Source: Nocardia sp. NBC_00403
GTDB lineage: Bacteria; Actinomycetota; Actinomycetes; Mycobacteriales; Mycobacteriaceae
Length of the DNA: 64,000 nucleotides
Direction: 5' to 3'
Assembly (NCBI RefSeq): GCF_036046055.1
Contig: NZ_CP107939.1
Span: 8,494,001-8,558,000 of the forward strand
The notes beneath the pieces were generated by a model. That model did not search any database, was not told where the DNA came from, and was given only the letters and a program-made list of their open reading frames with translations. Shown here piece by piece: positions 28,868-39,168 of this stretch. A program made the translations under genes and the position numbers. Within the stretch, counting starts at the first letter, position 1. Each line of letters opens with the position of its first letter.

Positions 28868-29695
28868 TCAGATGCCGTAGATACGACGCGCGTTAGCGGT
28901 GGTGATCTCGGCGAACTCCCCCGCATCCTGCTCACGCAGCTCCGCGAGCGCCCGCACCGTGTACGGCAGGCAATACGGTTCGTTCGGCGCACCACGGAAC
29001 GGATGCGGAGTCAGATATGGCGCGTCGGTCTCCACCAGAATCTGACCATCGGGCACCACCTTGGCGGCTTCCCGCAATTCGTGCGCGTTCTTGAAGCTCA
29101 CGGTGCCGGAAAAGCTGAGAATGTAGCCCTCGGCAACGCAGGCCAGCGCCATATTGGTGTCGGAGGAGAAGCAATGGAAGATCACCGTCTCCGGCGCGCC
29201 CTCGTCGAGCAATACCGTCAGCAGGTCGTGGTCGGCCTCGCGGTTGTGGATCATCAACGGCTTACCCACGCGCTTCGCCAGATCGATATGCCAGCGGAAG
29301 CCTTCGATCTGCGTCTCGATATCGGCGCACCCGTCGAGCTTGCCCGGCCAGTAATAATCGAGTCCGGTCTCGCCGATCGCGACAACCCGCCGATCGGCGA
29401 CCAGTCGCTCCAACTCGGCCTTCGCCGCATCGTCGAGCGCATTCGCCCGCGTCGGATGTAATGCGACGGCGGCGTACACACGTGCATCCCAATTCGCGGC
29501 CTGCACGGCCCACTGCGCGGCGGCAAGATCGTCGGCGACCGTGACCACCTGTCCGACACCGACCGACGCCGCGCGATCCACGATGACGGCCGTCGATTCG
29601 GCATCGGTCGCGCCGCAGGCATCGAGGTGGGTGTGCGCATCCACCAGGGGGGCAAGGGGTTCCGGCAGCGCGGGCGCCGAGCGCTTGTCGCTCAT
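28868..29695 (-). CDS. tatD: TatD family metal-dependent DNase
   Basis: The 275-residue TIM-barrel hydrolase has the TatD metal motifs DAHTHLDACG (about 18-27), IGETGLDYYW (about 94-103), MIHNREADHD (about 133-142), VIFHCFSSD and VETDAPYLTPHPF (about 215-227). Such proteins are exonucleases with roles in DNA repair or degradation. It is divergent from metG across 129 bp. The ATG at 29695 is preferred; longer starts run into the metG promoter region. Confidence 0.93.
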   Translation of the reverse strand: MSDKRSAPALPEPLAPLVDAHTHLDACGATDAESTAVIVDRAASVGVGQVVTVADDLAAAQWAVQAANWDARVYAAVALHPTRANALDDAAKAELERLVADRRVVAIGETGLDYYWPGKLDGCADIETQIEGFRWHIDLAKRVGKPLMIHNREADHDLLTVLLDEGAPETVIFHCFSSDTNMALACVAEGYILSFSGTVSFKNAHELREAAKVVPDGQILVETDAPYLTPHPFRGAPNEPYCLPYTVRALAELREQDAGEFAEITTANARRIYGI

Positions 29696-29824
29696 CGGCG
29701 CGTCTCGACAGACCGGAGCACGGTGCCACGAGAAACGGCGCGTGCGGACAAGAGCGCAGCCGCATCGCGTCCGGGGATATTCGCGTGAGGGTTGGAAACC
29801 ACGCGCATTACAGTAGACATCACC

Positions 29825-31390
29825 ATGAGCGCAGCCGAACGCCCCGCCTTCTATGTCACAACGGCCATCGCGTACCCGAACGGTGCGCCGCATATCGGGC
29901 ACGCCTACGAGTACATCTCGGCGGACGCCATTGCCCGCTTCAAGCGGCTCGACGGGTACGACGTGTTCTTCATGACCGGCACCGACGAGCACGGTCAGAA
30001 GGTGCAGCAGACCGCGATCGCCGAGGGCATCCCGGTGGAGGAGCTCGCGTCGCGCAACTCCGACGTGTTCGAAGCGATGGACAAGACGCTCGACATCTCC
30101 TTGGACCGGTTCATCCGCACCACCGATGCGGATCATCAGGTCGCCAGCATCGCGCTGTGGGAGCGGATGCTCGCCAACGGCGACATCTATCTCGGCACCT
30201 ACTCCGGCTGGTACTCGGTGCGCGACGAGGCGTTCTACACCGACGAAGAGACCACGCTGCTGGAGGACGGCACGCGGATCTCCACCGAGTCGAAGACGCC
30301 GGTCGAGTGGACCGAGGAATCGAACTACTTCTTCCGGCTGTCGGAATACCAGGACAAGCTGCTCGCGCTCTACGAGGAGCATCCCGAATTCATCGCGCCC
30401 GCGACCCGGCGCAACGAGATCGTCAGCTATGTGAAGGCCGGCCTGAAGGATCTGTCCATCTCCCGGACCACCTTCGACTGGGGCGTTCCGGTGCCCGGGC
30501 ATCCCGATCACGTGATGTACGTGTGGGTGGACGCGCTGACCAACTACATCACCGGCGTCGGCTTCCCGGACACGGAATCCGCCACGTTCCAGCAGTTCTG
30601 GCCCGCCGACGTGCACATCATCGGCAAGGACATCTCCCGCTTCCACACGGTGTACTGGCCCGCGTTCCTGATGTCGGCAGGCGTCGCACTGCCGAAACGC
30701 GTTTTCGTGCACGGGTTCCTGTACAACAAGGGCGAGAAGATGTCCAAGTCGGTCGGCAATGTCGTCGACCCGCTCGCCCTGGTCGACGCCTTCGGGCTCG
30801 ACGCCGTGCGTTTCTTCCTACTGCGTGAAATCTCCTACGGCCAGGACGGCAGCTACAGCCACGAGGCGATCGTCGGCCGGATGAACAGCGACCTCGCCAA
30901 TGAATTCGGCAACCTGGTGCAGCGCAGCCTGAAGATGGTGGCGAGGGACTGCAACAGCGCGGTGCCGACCCCGGGTGAGTTCACCGACGAGGACCGCGCC
31001 CTGCTCGATAGGGCCAATGGCCTACTCGACCGCTGCCGCATCGAATTCGATGCCCAGCAAATGCATTTGGCGCTGGAAGCGATCTGGCTGACCCTCGGCG
31101 AGGCCAATAAGTACTTCTCCGCCCAGGCGCCGTGGACGCTGGCCAAGTCCGGCACCGAGGAGGACCTCGCCCGCGAGGCCACAGTGCTGTACGTGACGCT
31201 CGAGGTGCTGCGCATTGTCGCCATCCTGGTGCAGCCGGTGATGCCCGGTTCGGCGGGCAAGATCCTCGACCTGCTCGCACAGCAGAACCGCACCTTCGCC
31301 GACATCGCGACGCCGATCGAGGCCGGCGTCCCGCTGCCCGCGCCGGAGGCGGTCTATCCGCGCTATGTGGAGCCGAAAACCGAGGCGTAG
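29825..31390 (+). CDS. metG: Methionyl-tRNA synthetase
   Basis: The class-I synthetase of 521 residues has the HIGH-type motif PHIGHAYEY (about 19-27) and KMSKSVGN (about 305-312). The loop after [12 protein letters not shown] lacks the zinc-binding Cys residues, so it is the zinc-free, single-domain bacterial form without a C-terminal tRNA-binding appendix. The ATG at 29825 aligns with the family start; an upstream ATG at 29792 adds 11 unlikely residues. A strong hairpin terminator follows. Confidence 0.96.
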   Translation: MSAAERPAFYVTTAIAYPNGAPHIGHAYEYISADAIARFKRLDGYDVFFMTGTDEHGQKVQQTAIAEGIPVEELASRNSDVFEAMDKTLDISLDRFIRTTDADHQVASIALWERMLANGDIYLGTYSGWYSVRDEAFYTDEETTLLEDGTRISTESKTPVEWTEESNYFFRLSEYQDKLLALYEEHPEFIAPATRRNEIVSYVKAGLKDLSISRTTFDWGVPVPGHPDHVMYVWVDALTNYITGVGFPDTESATFQQFWPADVHIIGKDISRFHTVYWPAFLMSAGVALPKRVFVHGFLYNKGEKMSKSVGNVVDPLALVDAFGLDAVRFFLLREISYGQDGSYSHEAIVGRMNSDLANEFGNLVQRSLKMVARDCNSAVPTPGEFTDEDRALLDRANGLLDRCRIEFDAQQMHLALEAIWLTLGEANKYFSAQAPWTLAKSGTEEDLAREATVLYVTLEVLRIVAILVQPVMPGSAGKILDLLAQQNRTFADIATPIEAGVPLPAPEAVYPRYVEPKTEA

Positions 31391-31410
31391 CAACAAGTAA
31401 ATATGTGCCG

Positions 31411-31444
31411 GAGCCCCCGGCCTTCGAGAGAAGGTCGGGGGCTC
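31411..31444 (+). terminator. Rho-independent-like terminator of metG
   Basis: Arms 31411-31425 (GAGCCCCCGGCCTTC) and 31430-31444 form a 15-bp stem with one G-T pair and a GAGA loop, 20 bp after the metG stop. The downstream sequence is only slightly T-rich, as usual in high-GC actinomycetes. Confidence 0.85.
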
Positions 31445-31579
31445 TTGCGTATTCGAGGTCAGCTGGTCCAGCGCTGCCGAACAACCGGTCGCGCACGGTG
31501 GCCGGGGCGGGTCGAGTACGCCATGACCGAAGGCGGCGACCTTCTCGATGCATTCGCCGGCCAGGACGCGGCCTACGGC

Positions 31580-32332
31580 CTACTTCCAGCGGTCGAGTAG
31601 CCGGTTCGCCTCGGCGGCGAGCGCGAACTGCAGGTAGGGCCCGAAGCTTATTCGGGCGACACCCTGGTCGGCGAGCACCGCCTTGTCGGACTCGCCGGGC
31701 ACCGCAACCATGCTGACCGGGAGCGGCAGTTCGCTCGTCAGGCGGCGCACGTCCGCGTCGGAGTGGCGGCCAACGGGGAACAGCACGTCGGCGCCCGCCG
31801 CGGCGGCCAGCTGGAGTCGTGCGATGGCGCGGTCGAGGCGATCGGATTCGTCGCCGTCCTCGCGCAGGAACATGTCGGTGCGGGCGTTGACGACCACATG
31901 CACCCCTGCCGCGTCGGCGTACTGACGCAGACCATGCACGAAGGCCGCGTGCTCTTCGGCGCCGCGCAGCCGACCGCCCTCGCTGTGCACGGTGTCCTCG
32001 ATATTGAGGCCGATCGCGCCCGCCTCCAACAGCCCCTCGATGAGCTGGGCGGGCTCGAGCCCGTAGCCGGATTCGATATCGACCGACACCGGAACCTCGA
32101 CGACCTCGGTGATCTGACGGACCCGGGTCAGCAGCTCCGCGAAGGTCATCCCCTCATTGTCGCTGCGGCCGACCGAGTCCGCGACCGGGTGGCTGCCGAG
32201 GGTCAGTGCCGAGAAACCCGCGGCCACCGCGAGGTTTGCCGACCACGCGTCCCACACCGTCGGAAAGACGGCGGGATCGCCGGGGCGATGCAGCTCGAGA
32301 AATGCCTTGGCCTTGCCTTCCAGTGAGGTCAT
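31580..32332 (-). CDS. Isocitrate lyase/PEP mutase family protein
   Basis: The 250-residue TIM-barrel protein shows VFPTVWDAWSANLAVAAGFS near the N-terminus, PVSVDIESGYG (metal site, about 83-93), GLNIEDTVHSEGGRL near 114-128 and INART-like VVNARTDMFL near 156-165. This is the PEP-mutase/2-methylisocitrate-lyase-like subgroup (PF13714), usually unassigned C-C or C-P lyases. The catalytic KKCGH motif of true isocitrate lyases is absent. The ATG at 32332 is chosen over an upstream in-frame start. Confidence 0.85.
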   Translation of the reverse strand: MTSLEGKAKAFLELHRPGDPAVFPTVWDAWSANLAVAAGFSALTLGSHPVADSVGRSDNEGMTFAELLTRVRQITEVVEVPVSVDIESGYGLEPAQLIEGLLEAGAIGLNIEDTVHSEGGRLRGAEEHAAFVHGLRQYADAAGVHVVVNARTDMFLREDGDESDRLDRAIARLQLAAAAGADVLFPVGRHSDADVRRLTSELPLPVSMVAVPGESDKAVLADQGVARISFGPYLQFALAAEANRLLDRWK

Positions 32333-32458
32333 GGGATCGATTGTGTCAGCCCGCAGCGAAAACCTCATCGGGTGTCACCCGAGGGAACGCGGCGACCCGC
32401 CTCGGATGGCAGAGTCTGTAACGGGAAAAGTACGGCTACGCAGAATGATTGGAGCAAG

Positions 32459-33118
32459 ATGAAGGTCGGCATCGTCGGTGCGGGACACATCGGCGGCGGG
32501 ATCGCCCGCCAACTGGCGGCAGCCGGGCATGAGCTCATGCTCGCCTTCAGCCGCGACCAGGAGACGCTGAGGGCTCTCGCCGCCTCGATCGGGCCGACCG
32601 TCACGGTCGGCACGCCCACGGAAGCCGTCGCATTCGGCGAGGTGGTGGTGATCTCGGTGCCGTGGCCGGTGCTGCCCGAAGCCTTGCCACAGCTGGGTTC
32701 GCTGGCAGGCAAGATCGTCATCGACACCACCAACCAGTTCGGCGCGCCACAGCCACCGGAAGGGCGCACCGCCGCCCAATTCAACGCCGAGCGGATGGCG
32801 GGCGCGCGCTACACCAAGTCGTTCAACACCCTCACCGCCGCATTCCAGGCTCAGACGGCGACCAGGACCGGCGACGACCGTATCGTGCAATGGCTTTGCG
32901 GCGACGACGCCGAGGCCAAGAGCATCGTCGCCGGGTTGATCACCGACGCGGGCTTCGTCCCGATCGACCTCGGCGGCACCGCTGACGCGGCCGTGATGGA
33001 AGCCCCCCGCCGCGCCGGCGCGGTCTACGGGGAGGAATACCGCGCAGCCGACGCAATGGCCGTCGTAGACGCAGTCGCCGAGGGCAAACCCATCCCCGCC
33101 ACCCCCAGCTACCAGTAA
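32459..33118 (+). CDS. F420/NADP-dependent oxidoreductase (NPD-like)
   Basis: The 219-residue protein starts with a Rossmann motif, KVGIVGAGHIGGGIARQL, followed by VVVISVPWPVLPEAL and the conserved VIDTTNQFG near residues 83-91, then YTKSFNTL. This is the NADP oxidoreductase/coenzyme-F420-dependent family (PF03807); many members reduce NADP with F420H2 or act on other substrates. GGAGC precedes the ATG. It is divergent from the PEP-mutase-like gene and may share its promoter region. Confidence 0.85.
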   Translation: MKVGIVGAGHIGGGIARQLAAAGHELMLAFSRDQETLRALAASIGPTVTVGTPTEAVAFGEVVVISVPWPVLPEALPQLGSLAGKIVIDTTNQFGAPQPPEGRTAAQFNAERMAGARYTKSFNTLTAAFQAQTATRTGDDRIVQWLCGDDAEAKSIVAGLITDAGFVPIDLGGTADAAVMEAPRRAGAVYGEEYRAADAMAVVDAVAEGKPIPATPSYQ

Positions 33119-33145
33119 CCCCGCCCTCCCCTGCGGCAACGACGT

Positions 33146-33191
33146 CAGTGGAATGGTGGTTTCGGGCTCGGCTCGGGCCGCCATTTCACTG
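33146..33191. terminator. Bidirectional hairpin between reductase gene and rsmI
   Basis: CAGTGGAATGGTGG (33146-33159) pairs with CCGCCATTTCACTG (33178-33191) over 14 bp with two G-T pairs and an 18-nt loop. It separates two converging genes and resembles the stem at 24879-24925. Confidence 0.6.
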
Positions 33192-33220
33192 CGCTCGATG
33201 TCGCACCCGACTCGGCCGCA

Positions 33221-34093
33221 CTACTCTGCGTCGTCGCGGCGGGCAGCGAGGACAGCGTCGTAGAGCTCGTTGCGGGAGGTGCCGTTTGCGATGGCTACTC
33301 GGGCACAGGCGTCCTTGAGGCGGAGTCCTTCGGCGGTGAGGGCTTCGACCTCCTCGACCAGATCCGCGGGATCGGCGGACTTGGGTTGCGCACCGGCGAC
33401 GACCACGGTGATCTCACCGCGCGCGCCGTCGACGGCCCAGGCCGCTACCTCGGCGAGCGTGCCGCGCACCACCTCTTCGTAGGTCTTGGTCAGTTCGCGG
33501 CAGACCGCGACTCGACGGTCCGGTCCGAGCACCTCGACCGCATCGGCGAGGGAATCGGCCAGCCGGTGCGGCGCTTCGAAGTAGACGCAGGTTCGTGGCT
33601 CGGTGATCAAGGTGCGCAACCACTCTCGACGCTGGCCGGACTTTCGTGGCGCAAAACCGTCGAAGCAGAACCGCTCCACCGGCAGGCCGGACAATGCGAG
33701 CGCGGTCGTCACCGCGGACGGGCCGGGCAGGCAGGTCACCGGAAGGTCGCGCTCCACGCACGCCGCGACCAGGCGATAGCCGGGGTCGCTGACCGACGGC
33801 ATACCCGCGTCGGTCACCAGCAGCACCGTCAGCCCGTCCTCGATATCGCCGAGCAATGCCGGGATCTTCGCGGTCTCGACATGGTCGTCGAACCTGACCA
33901 CCCGTCCGCTGATCTCCACCCCGAGCGCCTTCGCCAGCGCTCGCGTCCGCCGGGTGTCCTCGGCGGCGACGATATCGGCGGACCCGAGCGTGTCGCGCAG
34001 TCGCTGCGACGCATCACCGATGTCACCCATCGGCGTCGCACCGAGCACCAGCCTGCCCGCCGCGTTCGCACCGGTTGCCGCCTCGTCCGTCAC
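33221..34093 (-). CDS. rsmI: 16S rRNA (cytidine1402-2'-O)-methyltransferase RsmI
   Basis: RsmI methylates the ribose of C1402 in the ribosomal P site. The 290-residue protein has the SAM-binding TPMGDIGDAS (about 18-27), AAEDTRRTRALAKALG (about 41-56), DAGMPSVSDPGYRLV (about 85-99) and the GDFPRK-like PVERFCFDGFAPRK. The GTG at 34093 with GTAGGAG upstream is the likely start. The rsmI-pmt divergent pair is conserved in mycobacteria. Confidence 0.94.
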   Translation of the reverse strand: MTDEAATGANAAGRLVLGATPMGDIGDASQRLRDTLGSADIVAAEDTRRTRALAKALGVEISGRVVRFDDHVETAKIPALLGDIEDGLTVLLVTDAGMPSVSDPGYRLVAACVERDLPVTCLPGPSAVTTALALSGLPVERFCFDGFAPRKSGQRREWLRTLITEPRTCVYFEAPHRLADSLADAVEVLGPDRRVAVCRELTKTYEEVVRGTLAEVAAWAVDGARGEITVVVAGAQPKSADPADLVEEVEALTAEGLRLKDACARVAIANGTSRNELYDAVLAARRDDAE

Positions 34094-34327
34094 CGCACTC
34101 CTACCTCGGCCACACATCGGCCTCGTCCTGACAATTGCCCCGGTAGCAGCGTATCGACCGGGCGCCGTCGATCCCGACCACGCCCACCGAAGGCCGGGCA
34201 TCCGCTGCCGATCCGGAGCATCGAACCGATCGAGACACCCCCGTCGGCAGTCGTACGCACTGTGATTCGCGCGGCGGCATGCTCACCGATGCGCGTCCCC
34301 TCCGGGCGCACAGCATACGATCGGGGC

Positions 34328-35929
34328 GTGACCCAGGTGACCGACCAGCGCGCGACCGCACCAGGGGCCGTGCCCTCCTGGTCGAGCCCCGCGCCTCTGC
34401 GGCCGTCGCCCGATTTCGGGCCGCTCGACACGGTGCGGGGGTGGGCGGTCACCGTGTTCCTGACCGCGATCGCGGCGGTGACCCGGTTCACCAACCTGGA
34501 TTACCCGACCGACGCGCACACTCCGGTCTTCGACGAGAAGCACTACGCTCCGCAGGGCTGGCAGATGCTCACCGGCGGCTGGGTCGAGGACAATCCCGGC
34601 TACGGGCTGGTGGTGCACCCCCCGGTCGGCAAACAGCTGATCGCAATCGGCGAGTGGATGTTCGGCTACAACGGCTGGGGCTGGCGCTTCACCGCCGCGC
34701 TCGCGGGCACCCTGCTGGTTCTGCTGGTCATTCGCATCACGCGGCGGATGACACGATCCACGCTGATCGGCGCGATCGCGGGCATCCTGCTGATCGCGGA
34801 CGGGGTCACCTTCGTCTCCTCGCGCATCGGCATGCTCGACATCTTCATGGCGTTGTTCGTCACCGCTGCCTTCGGCTGTCTCATCGTCGACCGCGACGAA
34901 GTCAGAGCGCGGATCGCGCGCGTCGACGCCGAGGGCCGCATCGACGCGAGTCCATGGGGTCCGCGCCTCGGGGTGCGCTGGTGGCGATTCGGCGCGGGGG
35001 TGATGCTCGGGCTCGCCTGCGCAACCAAGTGGTCCGGCATCTATTTCGTAGTTGCCTTCGGCCTGCTCAGTGTCTGCTTCGACCTGACAGCGCGGCGGGC
35101 ATACGGTGTGCGCCGCCCCTGGTTCGGCACTGCGCTCCGGGATGTCGGGCCCGCGCTGTACGCGCTGGTGCTCATCCCGCTAGGCCTCTATCTCGCCTCC
35201 TACTGGGCGTGGTTCGCCAGCGAGGACGGCGTGTACCGGTATGCGGTCGGCAATCAGGTCGGACGCGGCGGGGCCTTTTCGTGGCTGCCCGATGCGCTGC
35301 GCTCGCTGTGGTTCTACAGCGGGGAGACCCTCCGTTTCCACGACGGCCTCACCAACTCGGCCGGTAACCATCACCCCTGGGAGTCCAAGCCGTGGACCTG
35401 GCCGATGGGGTTGCGGCCGATGCTCTACTACTACGCCGACAACGGTGTCACCGGCTGCGGCCAAACCCAGTGCGTGAAGGCCGTGATGCTGATCGGCACG
35501 CCCGCCATCTGGTGGATCGCGTTCCCGATGCTCGCCTGGGCACTGTGGCGCACGACGGTCCGCCGCGACTGGCGCTACGCCGCGGTGCTCGTCGGCTACG
35601 GCGCCGCCCTGCTGCCCTGGTTCTTCACCCTCGATCGGCAGATGTACTACTTCTACGCCGTCGCCCTCGCCCCGTTCCTGGTGATGGGCGTGGCGCTGGT
35701 GCTCGGCGACATCCTCGGTCCCGCACGCAGCAGTCCGTTCCGCCGCAGTCCCGCGGGCACCTTCCTGCCCGCGGCACCCAACGAGCGGCACAGTCTCGGC
35801 CTGTTGGCGGTCTGTATCTACCTCGGCTTGGTCATCGCCAACTTCGTCTGGCTCTGGCCGATCCTCACCGGCATGGCGATCACACCCGGCAACTGGCACG
35901 CTCATCTCTGGCTGCCCAGCTGGCGTTAG
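34328..35929 (+). CDS. pmt: Polyprenyl-phosphate-mannose protein O-mannosyltransferase
   Basis: Pmt attaches mannose to Ser/Thr of secreted proteins in the Sec pathway. The 533-residue protein has about ten transmembrane segments, the catalytic Asp-Glu pair in TPVFDEKHYAPQ near residues 60-71, a PMT family DGVTFVSSRIGMLDIFM segment and the C-terminal WLWPILTGM. The GTG at 34328 lies 6 bp after TACGAT (34316-34321), so a leaderless transcript is plausible; an ATG at 34289 would add 13 residues. It is divergent from rsmI. Confidence 0.93.
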   Translation: MTQVTDQRATAPGAVPSWSSPAPLRPSPDFGPLDTVRGWAVTVFLTAIAAVTRFTNLDYPTDAHTPVFDEKHYAPQGWQMLTGGWVEDNPGYGLVVHPPVGKQLIAIGEWMFGYNGWGWRFTAALAGTLLVLLVIRITRRMTRSTLIGAIAGILLIADGVTFVSSRIGMLDIFMALFVTAAFGCLIVDRDEVRARIARVDAEGRIDASPWGPRLGVRWWRFGAGVMLGLACATKWSGIYFVVAFGLLSVCFDLTARRAYGVRRPWFGTALRDVGPALYALVLIPLGLYLASYWAWFASEDGVYRYAVGNQVGRGGAFSWLPDALRSLWFYSGETLRFHDGLTNSAGNHHPWESKPWTWPMGLRPMLYYYADNGVTGCGQTQCVKAVMLIGTPAIWWIAFPMLAWALWRTTVRRDWRYAAVLVGYGAALLPWFFTLDRQMYYFYAVALAPFLVMGVALVLGDILGPARSSPFRRSPAGTFLPAAPNERHSLGLLAVCIYLGLVIANFVWLWPILTGMAITPGNWHAHLWLPSWR

Positions 35930-35953
35930 GGCTGCACTCGGCCGACCACGGAC

Positions 35954-36313
35954 CTAACTTTCCAGCGCGGATGTCACGTAGCGCAGTGCAGTTTCGTTGT
36001 CCAGACCGAGACGGCGAATCGCGTTGACGTAGTCGGTGGCGGCCCGGCCCGCCGCATCCTTGGTCGGATCACCGGAGGAGGCGATGAACGAGCCTTGCCT
36101 GCCCCGGGTTTCGACGACACCGTCGGCCTCGAGTTCGCGATAGGCGCGAGCGACGGTGTTCGGCGCGAGACCGAGTTCCGCCGCCAGTGCACGAACCGTC
36201 GGTATCTTCGTGCCCGCGGTCAGCTCACCCGACCGCACTTGCGCGATGATGCCCATCCGCAGCTGCTCGTAGGGCGGCGCGGGCGACTCATGGGTGATGG
36301 TGATGTTGAACAT
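35954..36313 (-). CDS. GntR-family regulator, YtrA-like
   Basis: At 119 residues it is a short GntR protein: an N-terminal winged HTH (LAAELGLAPNTVARAYRELE) and only a brief helical tail, as in the YtrA subgroup that controls ABC transporters. It begins 7 bp after arcA on the same strand if the ATG at 36313 is used; the ATG at 36331 would overlap arcA by 11 bp. It may be cotranscribed with arcA. Confidence 0.86.
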   Translation of the reverse strand: MFNITITHESPAPPYEQLRMGIIAQVRSGELTAGTKIPTVRALAAELGLAPNTVARAYRELEADGVVETRGRQGSFIASSGDPTKDAAGRAATDYVNAIRRLGLDNETALRYVTSALES

Positions 36314-36320
36314 GGCTCGC

Positions 36321-37619
36321 TCACACGTCATCTCGGGACAGTGGACAGGATAAGCAGCGTGGGCCGCCGCGCCCGGAACCCAGTTCGGAACCCGGGATTC
36401 GGAGTACCTCGATGCCCGCGTCGGTCAGCCGGGAGTTGGTCATCTCATTGCGTTCGTAGGCGACGACCACGCCTGGAGCGAGCGCCAGGGTGTTGTTGCC
36501 GTCGTCCCACTGCTCACGCTCGGCGGTGACGCCGTCGAGCCCGGTGTCGATGACCCGCATCTTGCCGATGCCCATCGCCTCGGCGGCCGCGGGCAGGAAC
36601 GGGTCGGGACCGCGCATGCTCACCCCACCACCGTCCCGAACGCCGTAGCCGTCTTCACGGTGAATCGTGAATGCGCACAGCGAGTCCCGCACGGCGGGAT
36701 ACATCACGATGGCGTCGGTGTCGACCATCGTGCACACCGTGTCCAGGTGCATGGTCGCGCGATTCTGTGCGATCGGCACCACCAGCACGGTGTGCGCGAG
36801 ACCGTCGTCGAACAGACTGCGCGCCAGTGCTTCCGCCCCGGCGGGTGAGGTCCGCTCGCCGACGCCGACCGCTACGACACCAGGTCCGAGCAGCAGCACG
36901 TCGCCGCCCTCGATGGGTGCGGTATGCGATTCGTAGGCGCGGCGCACCCCGAGGAAGCGGGGATGGAAGGCGTAGATGAGGTCGGTGAGCGAGGTCTCGC
37001 GTATTCGGGCGGGCAGGGCGAGCGCGGTGATGGCGACGCGCGGCCCGACCCAGAACGAGGAGTCCCTGGTGAACAGCAGATTCGGTAGCGGATCGATGAC
37101 GAAATCGCCGCCGTGGTGCATCCGGCGCACCAGCGAGGGCGTGTTGGGGCCGAATGGTAGTTCATCGAAGGTCATGCCTGCCATCAGAATGTCGGCCAGT
37201 TCGCGCGCAGGCACGCCGCGCAGGTAGGCGGCCAGTTCGTCGGCGAGCCCGTGCCCGAGCCTGCGCGCATCCACGGCCCCCGAGATGCCCTGGATTCGGG
37301 CGGCGCCGCTGACGTCGAGGGTGTCGGCGAGCAGGTCGGCGAGCAGCAGCACCTCGACGCCGCGCTTGCGCAGCACGCCGGAGAAGGTGTCGTGTTCCTG
37401 CTGGGCCCGCTCCACCCACGGGATGCCGTCGAAGAGCAGTTGATCGTTGTTGCGCGGGGTCAGCCTGCGCAATTCGTCACCGGGCCGGTGCAGCAGCACC
37501 GTGCGCAGTGTGCCGACTTCGGACGTGACGGCAAGGCGTCTGCCGGGGTCGCCGGTGCCCCCGCGCCCGTTCCCGTCCGGCTCGCCTGCGTGCCCACCCT
37601 GCACAGCCTCTGCTCCCAT
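36321..37619 (-). CDS. arcA: Arginine deiminase
   Basis: ArcA hydrolyses arginine to citrulline and ammonia. The 432-residue protein has [32 protein letters not shown], the catalytic EGGDVLLLG, a [11 protein letters not shown]is/Asp motif and the catalytic Cys in [11 protein letters not shown] near the C-terminus. The first 30 residues are an extra Gly/Asp-rich leader compared with mycobacterial ArcA. No arcB or arcC is adjacent; as in M. tuberculosis the gene neighbours pmt and rsmI. Confidence 0.94.
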   Translation of the reverse strand: MGAEAVQGGHAGEPDGNGRGGTGDPGRRLAVTSEVGTLRTVLLHRPGDELRRLTPRNNDQLLFDGIPWVERAQQEHDTFSGVLRKRGVEVLLLADLLADTLDVSGAARIQGISGAVDARRLGHGLADELAAYLRGVPARELADILMAGMTFDELPFGPNTPSLVRRMHHGGDFVIDPLPNLLFTRDSSFWVGPRVAITALALPARIRETSLTDLIYAFHPRFLGVRRAYESHTAPIEGGDVLLLGPGVVAVGVGERTSPAGAEALARSLFDDGLAHTVLVVPIAQNRATMHLDTVCTMVDTDAIVMYPAVRDSLCAFTIHREDGYGVRDGGGVSMRGPDPFLPAAAEAMGIGKMRVIDTGLDGVTAEREQWDDGNNTLALAPGVVVAYERNEMTNSRLTDAGIEVLRIPGSELGSGRGGPRCLSCPLSRDDV

Positions 37620-37690
37620 GATCCGACCGTAGTTCGCCGAGGGCTTAAGAGCACGCGAATGGGGTGTGTTCGATTCCTACCCCAGCACAC

Positions 37691-37713
37691 CCTAACCTGA
37701 AGTATTGTTTAGG
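37691..37713. promoter_or_regulatory. Candidate SoxR operator
   Basis: CCTAA (37691-37695) and TTAGG (37709-37713) form an inverted repeat, CCTAAcCTGAAGTATTGtTTAGG, 18 bp before the soxR ATG. Symmetry and position suit an autoregulatory MerR-type site, but the arms are short and the match to the classical soxbox is imperfect. Confidence 0.45.
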
Positions 37714-37730
37714 TGAACGGAGGAGTGTTG

Positions 37731-38216
37731 ATGTCGACAACCGATTGGCGAGCAAAGGAACTGACCCCCGGGCAGCTGTCCGAGCGTAGCGGAGTAGCGG
37801 TGTCCGCGTTGCACTTCTATGAACGCGAGGGTCTCATCTCGAGCCGTCGTACCAGCGGAAATCAGCGCAGGTACGCGCGCGAGACGCTGCGACGCGTCGC
37901 CTTCATCCGTATTTCGCAGCGCGTCGGCATCCCGCTCAGCGACATCCGCGCCGCGCTGGACAAACTACCGGAAGGCCGCACCCCCACCCGACGTGACTGG
38001 GAGACTCTGTCCACCACCTGGCGAACCGACCTCGACGACCGCATCACCCAGCTGACCCGGCTGCGCGACAACCTCACCGGCTGCATCGGCTGCGGGTGCC
38101 TGTCGCTCGGCAGCTGCAGGCTGGTCAACGAGCACGATCGGCTCGGCGAGCAGGGACCCGGTGCCCGAGTGCTCGACGTGCAGCTCAACTGCCCGTCGAA
38201 GCCAGCAGCCTGCTGA
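37731..38216 (+). CDS. soxR: Redox-sensing transcriptional activator SoxR
   Basis: The 161-residue MerR-family protein has an N-terminal winged HTH ([20 protein letters not shown]), SNQRRY-like [18 protein letters not shown], a dimerisation helix, and the [2Fe-2S] cluster motif [12 protein letters not shown] near residues 119-130. It responds to redox-cycling compounds. GGAGGAG before the ATG at 37731 selects this start over an upstream GTG at 37713. Its 3' end overlaps the convergent SDR gene by 32 bp. Confidence 0.94.
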   Translation: MSTTDWRAKELTPGQLSERSGVAVSALHFYEREGLISSRRTSGNQRRYARETLRRVAFIRISQRVGIPLSDIRAALDKLPEGRTPTRRDWETLSTTWRTDLDDRITQLTRLRDNLTGCIGCGCLSLGSCRLVNEHDRLGEQGPGARVLDVQLNCPSKPAAC

Positions 38217-39057
38217 AGCGAGCGCTGACCCTGCGGATGACGAATTCGTAGGGGTAGGCGAATTTCCGTGACCACCAATACCCGAACCGGATATCGAACG
38301 AGGTGTAGACCAGGAACCTGTTGCGTTCGATGCCGCGAAGGATCTGCGACGCAACATGTTCCGGCTCCACCGCATGCTTGGTGAACGCGCCGGCCAGCCG
38401 GCGCACCCGCGGGTCGTCCTTGTCGATGCCGACCAGATCGAAGGACTGCACCAGCGGCGTGTTCACCGCGCCGGGCACCACCAGATGCACCGAAATGCCG
38501 TGGCGCTCCAGATCGAATCGCAACACCTCGGAGACGCCGCGGATGCCGTACTTGCCCGCGCTGTAGGCGGCATGCCACGGCAGCGCGAGCAGACCCGCCG
38601 CCGAGGACACGTTCACCAGCGCCCCGCCCCGGCCCGCCCGCACCATCGGCGGCACGAAGTTCTCGATCACGTGGATCGGGCCCATCAGGTTGACGTCCAC
38701 CATCTTTCGCCAATGCCGGTGTTCGAGGTTCTCGACGGTGCCCCAGGTCGAGGTGCCGGCAATGTTCATCACGACATCGAGGGTGCCGAACTCCACGTGC
38801 ACATCCTTCGCGAACTCGGTGACCGCGTCGTAGTCGGTGATGTCCAACGCCCGTGCCAGGAGCACGACGCCGCCCGCCGCCCCGATGGCCGACACCGTCT
38901 CGTCGAGTCCTTCGGCATTGATATCCGTCAGCACCACCTCGGCGCCGTCCGCCGCGGCAGCGAGCGCACTCGCCCTGCCTATGCCGCTGGCGGCGCCCGT
39001 CACCAACACCCTGGCGCCCTGCATCGTCCTACGGCCTGCACGTCCGCGACCAACCAT
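38185..39057 (-). CDS. Short-chain dehydrogenase/reductase
   Basis: The 290-residue SDR has [17 protein letters not shown] near residues 19-35, NIAGTSTWG near 95-103, and the active-site Ser and Tyr-X3-Lys in NVSSAAGLL and [11 protein letters not shown] (about 145-168). The C-terminal extension with [15 protein letters not shown] occurs in actinobacterial lipid-related SDRs. The start may be ATG 39057 or 39024. It overlaps soxR antisense at its 3' end, so transcripts could interfere; soxR might also regulate it. Confidence 0.87.
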   Translation of the reverse strand: MVGRGRAGRRTMQGARVLVTGAASGIGRASALAAAADGAEVVLTDINAEGLDETVSAIGAAGGVVLLARALDITDYDAVTEFAKDVHVEFGTLDVVMNIAGTSTWGTVENLEHRHWRKMVDVNLMGPIHVIENFVPPMVRAGRGGALVNVSSAAGLLALPWHAAYSAGKYGIRGVSEVLRFDLERHGISVHLVVPGAVNTPLVQSFDLVGIDKDDPRVRRLAGAFTKHAVEPEHVASQILRGIERNRFLVYTSFDIRFGYWWSRKFAYPYEFVIRRVSARFSRLLASTGS

Positions 39058-39168
39058 TCGCACCGGTGAACCCCATCTCCCATAGCCCCGAATCAGTCCT
39101 CGCAGGGTACTGTGCGCCGCCTATCGGCCCGCAGGATCATCGGCAATTCGCGCCGCCGGTGAAGGCAA

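Noticed and set aside
34289..34327. Upstream ATG start for Pmt
   Set aside because: The sequence after the ATG at 34289 lacks a ribosome site and family resemblance; GTG 34328 follows a TACGAT at leaderless spacing. Kept only as an alternative.
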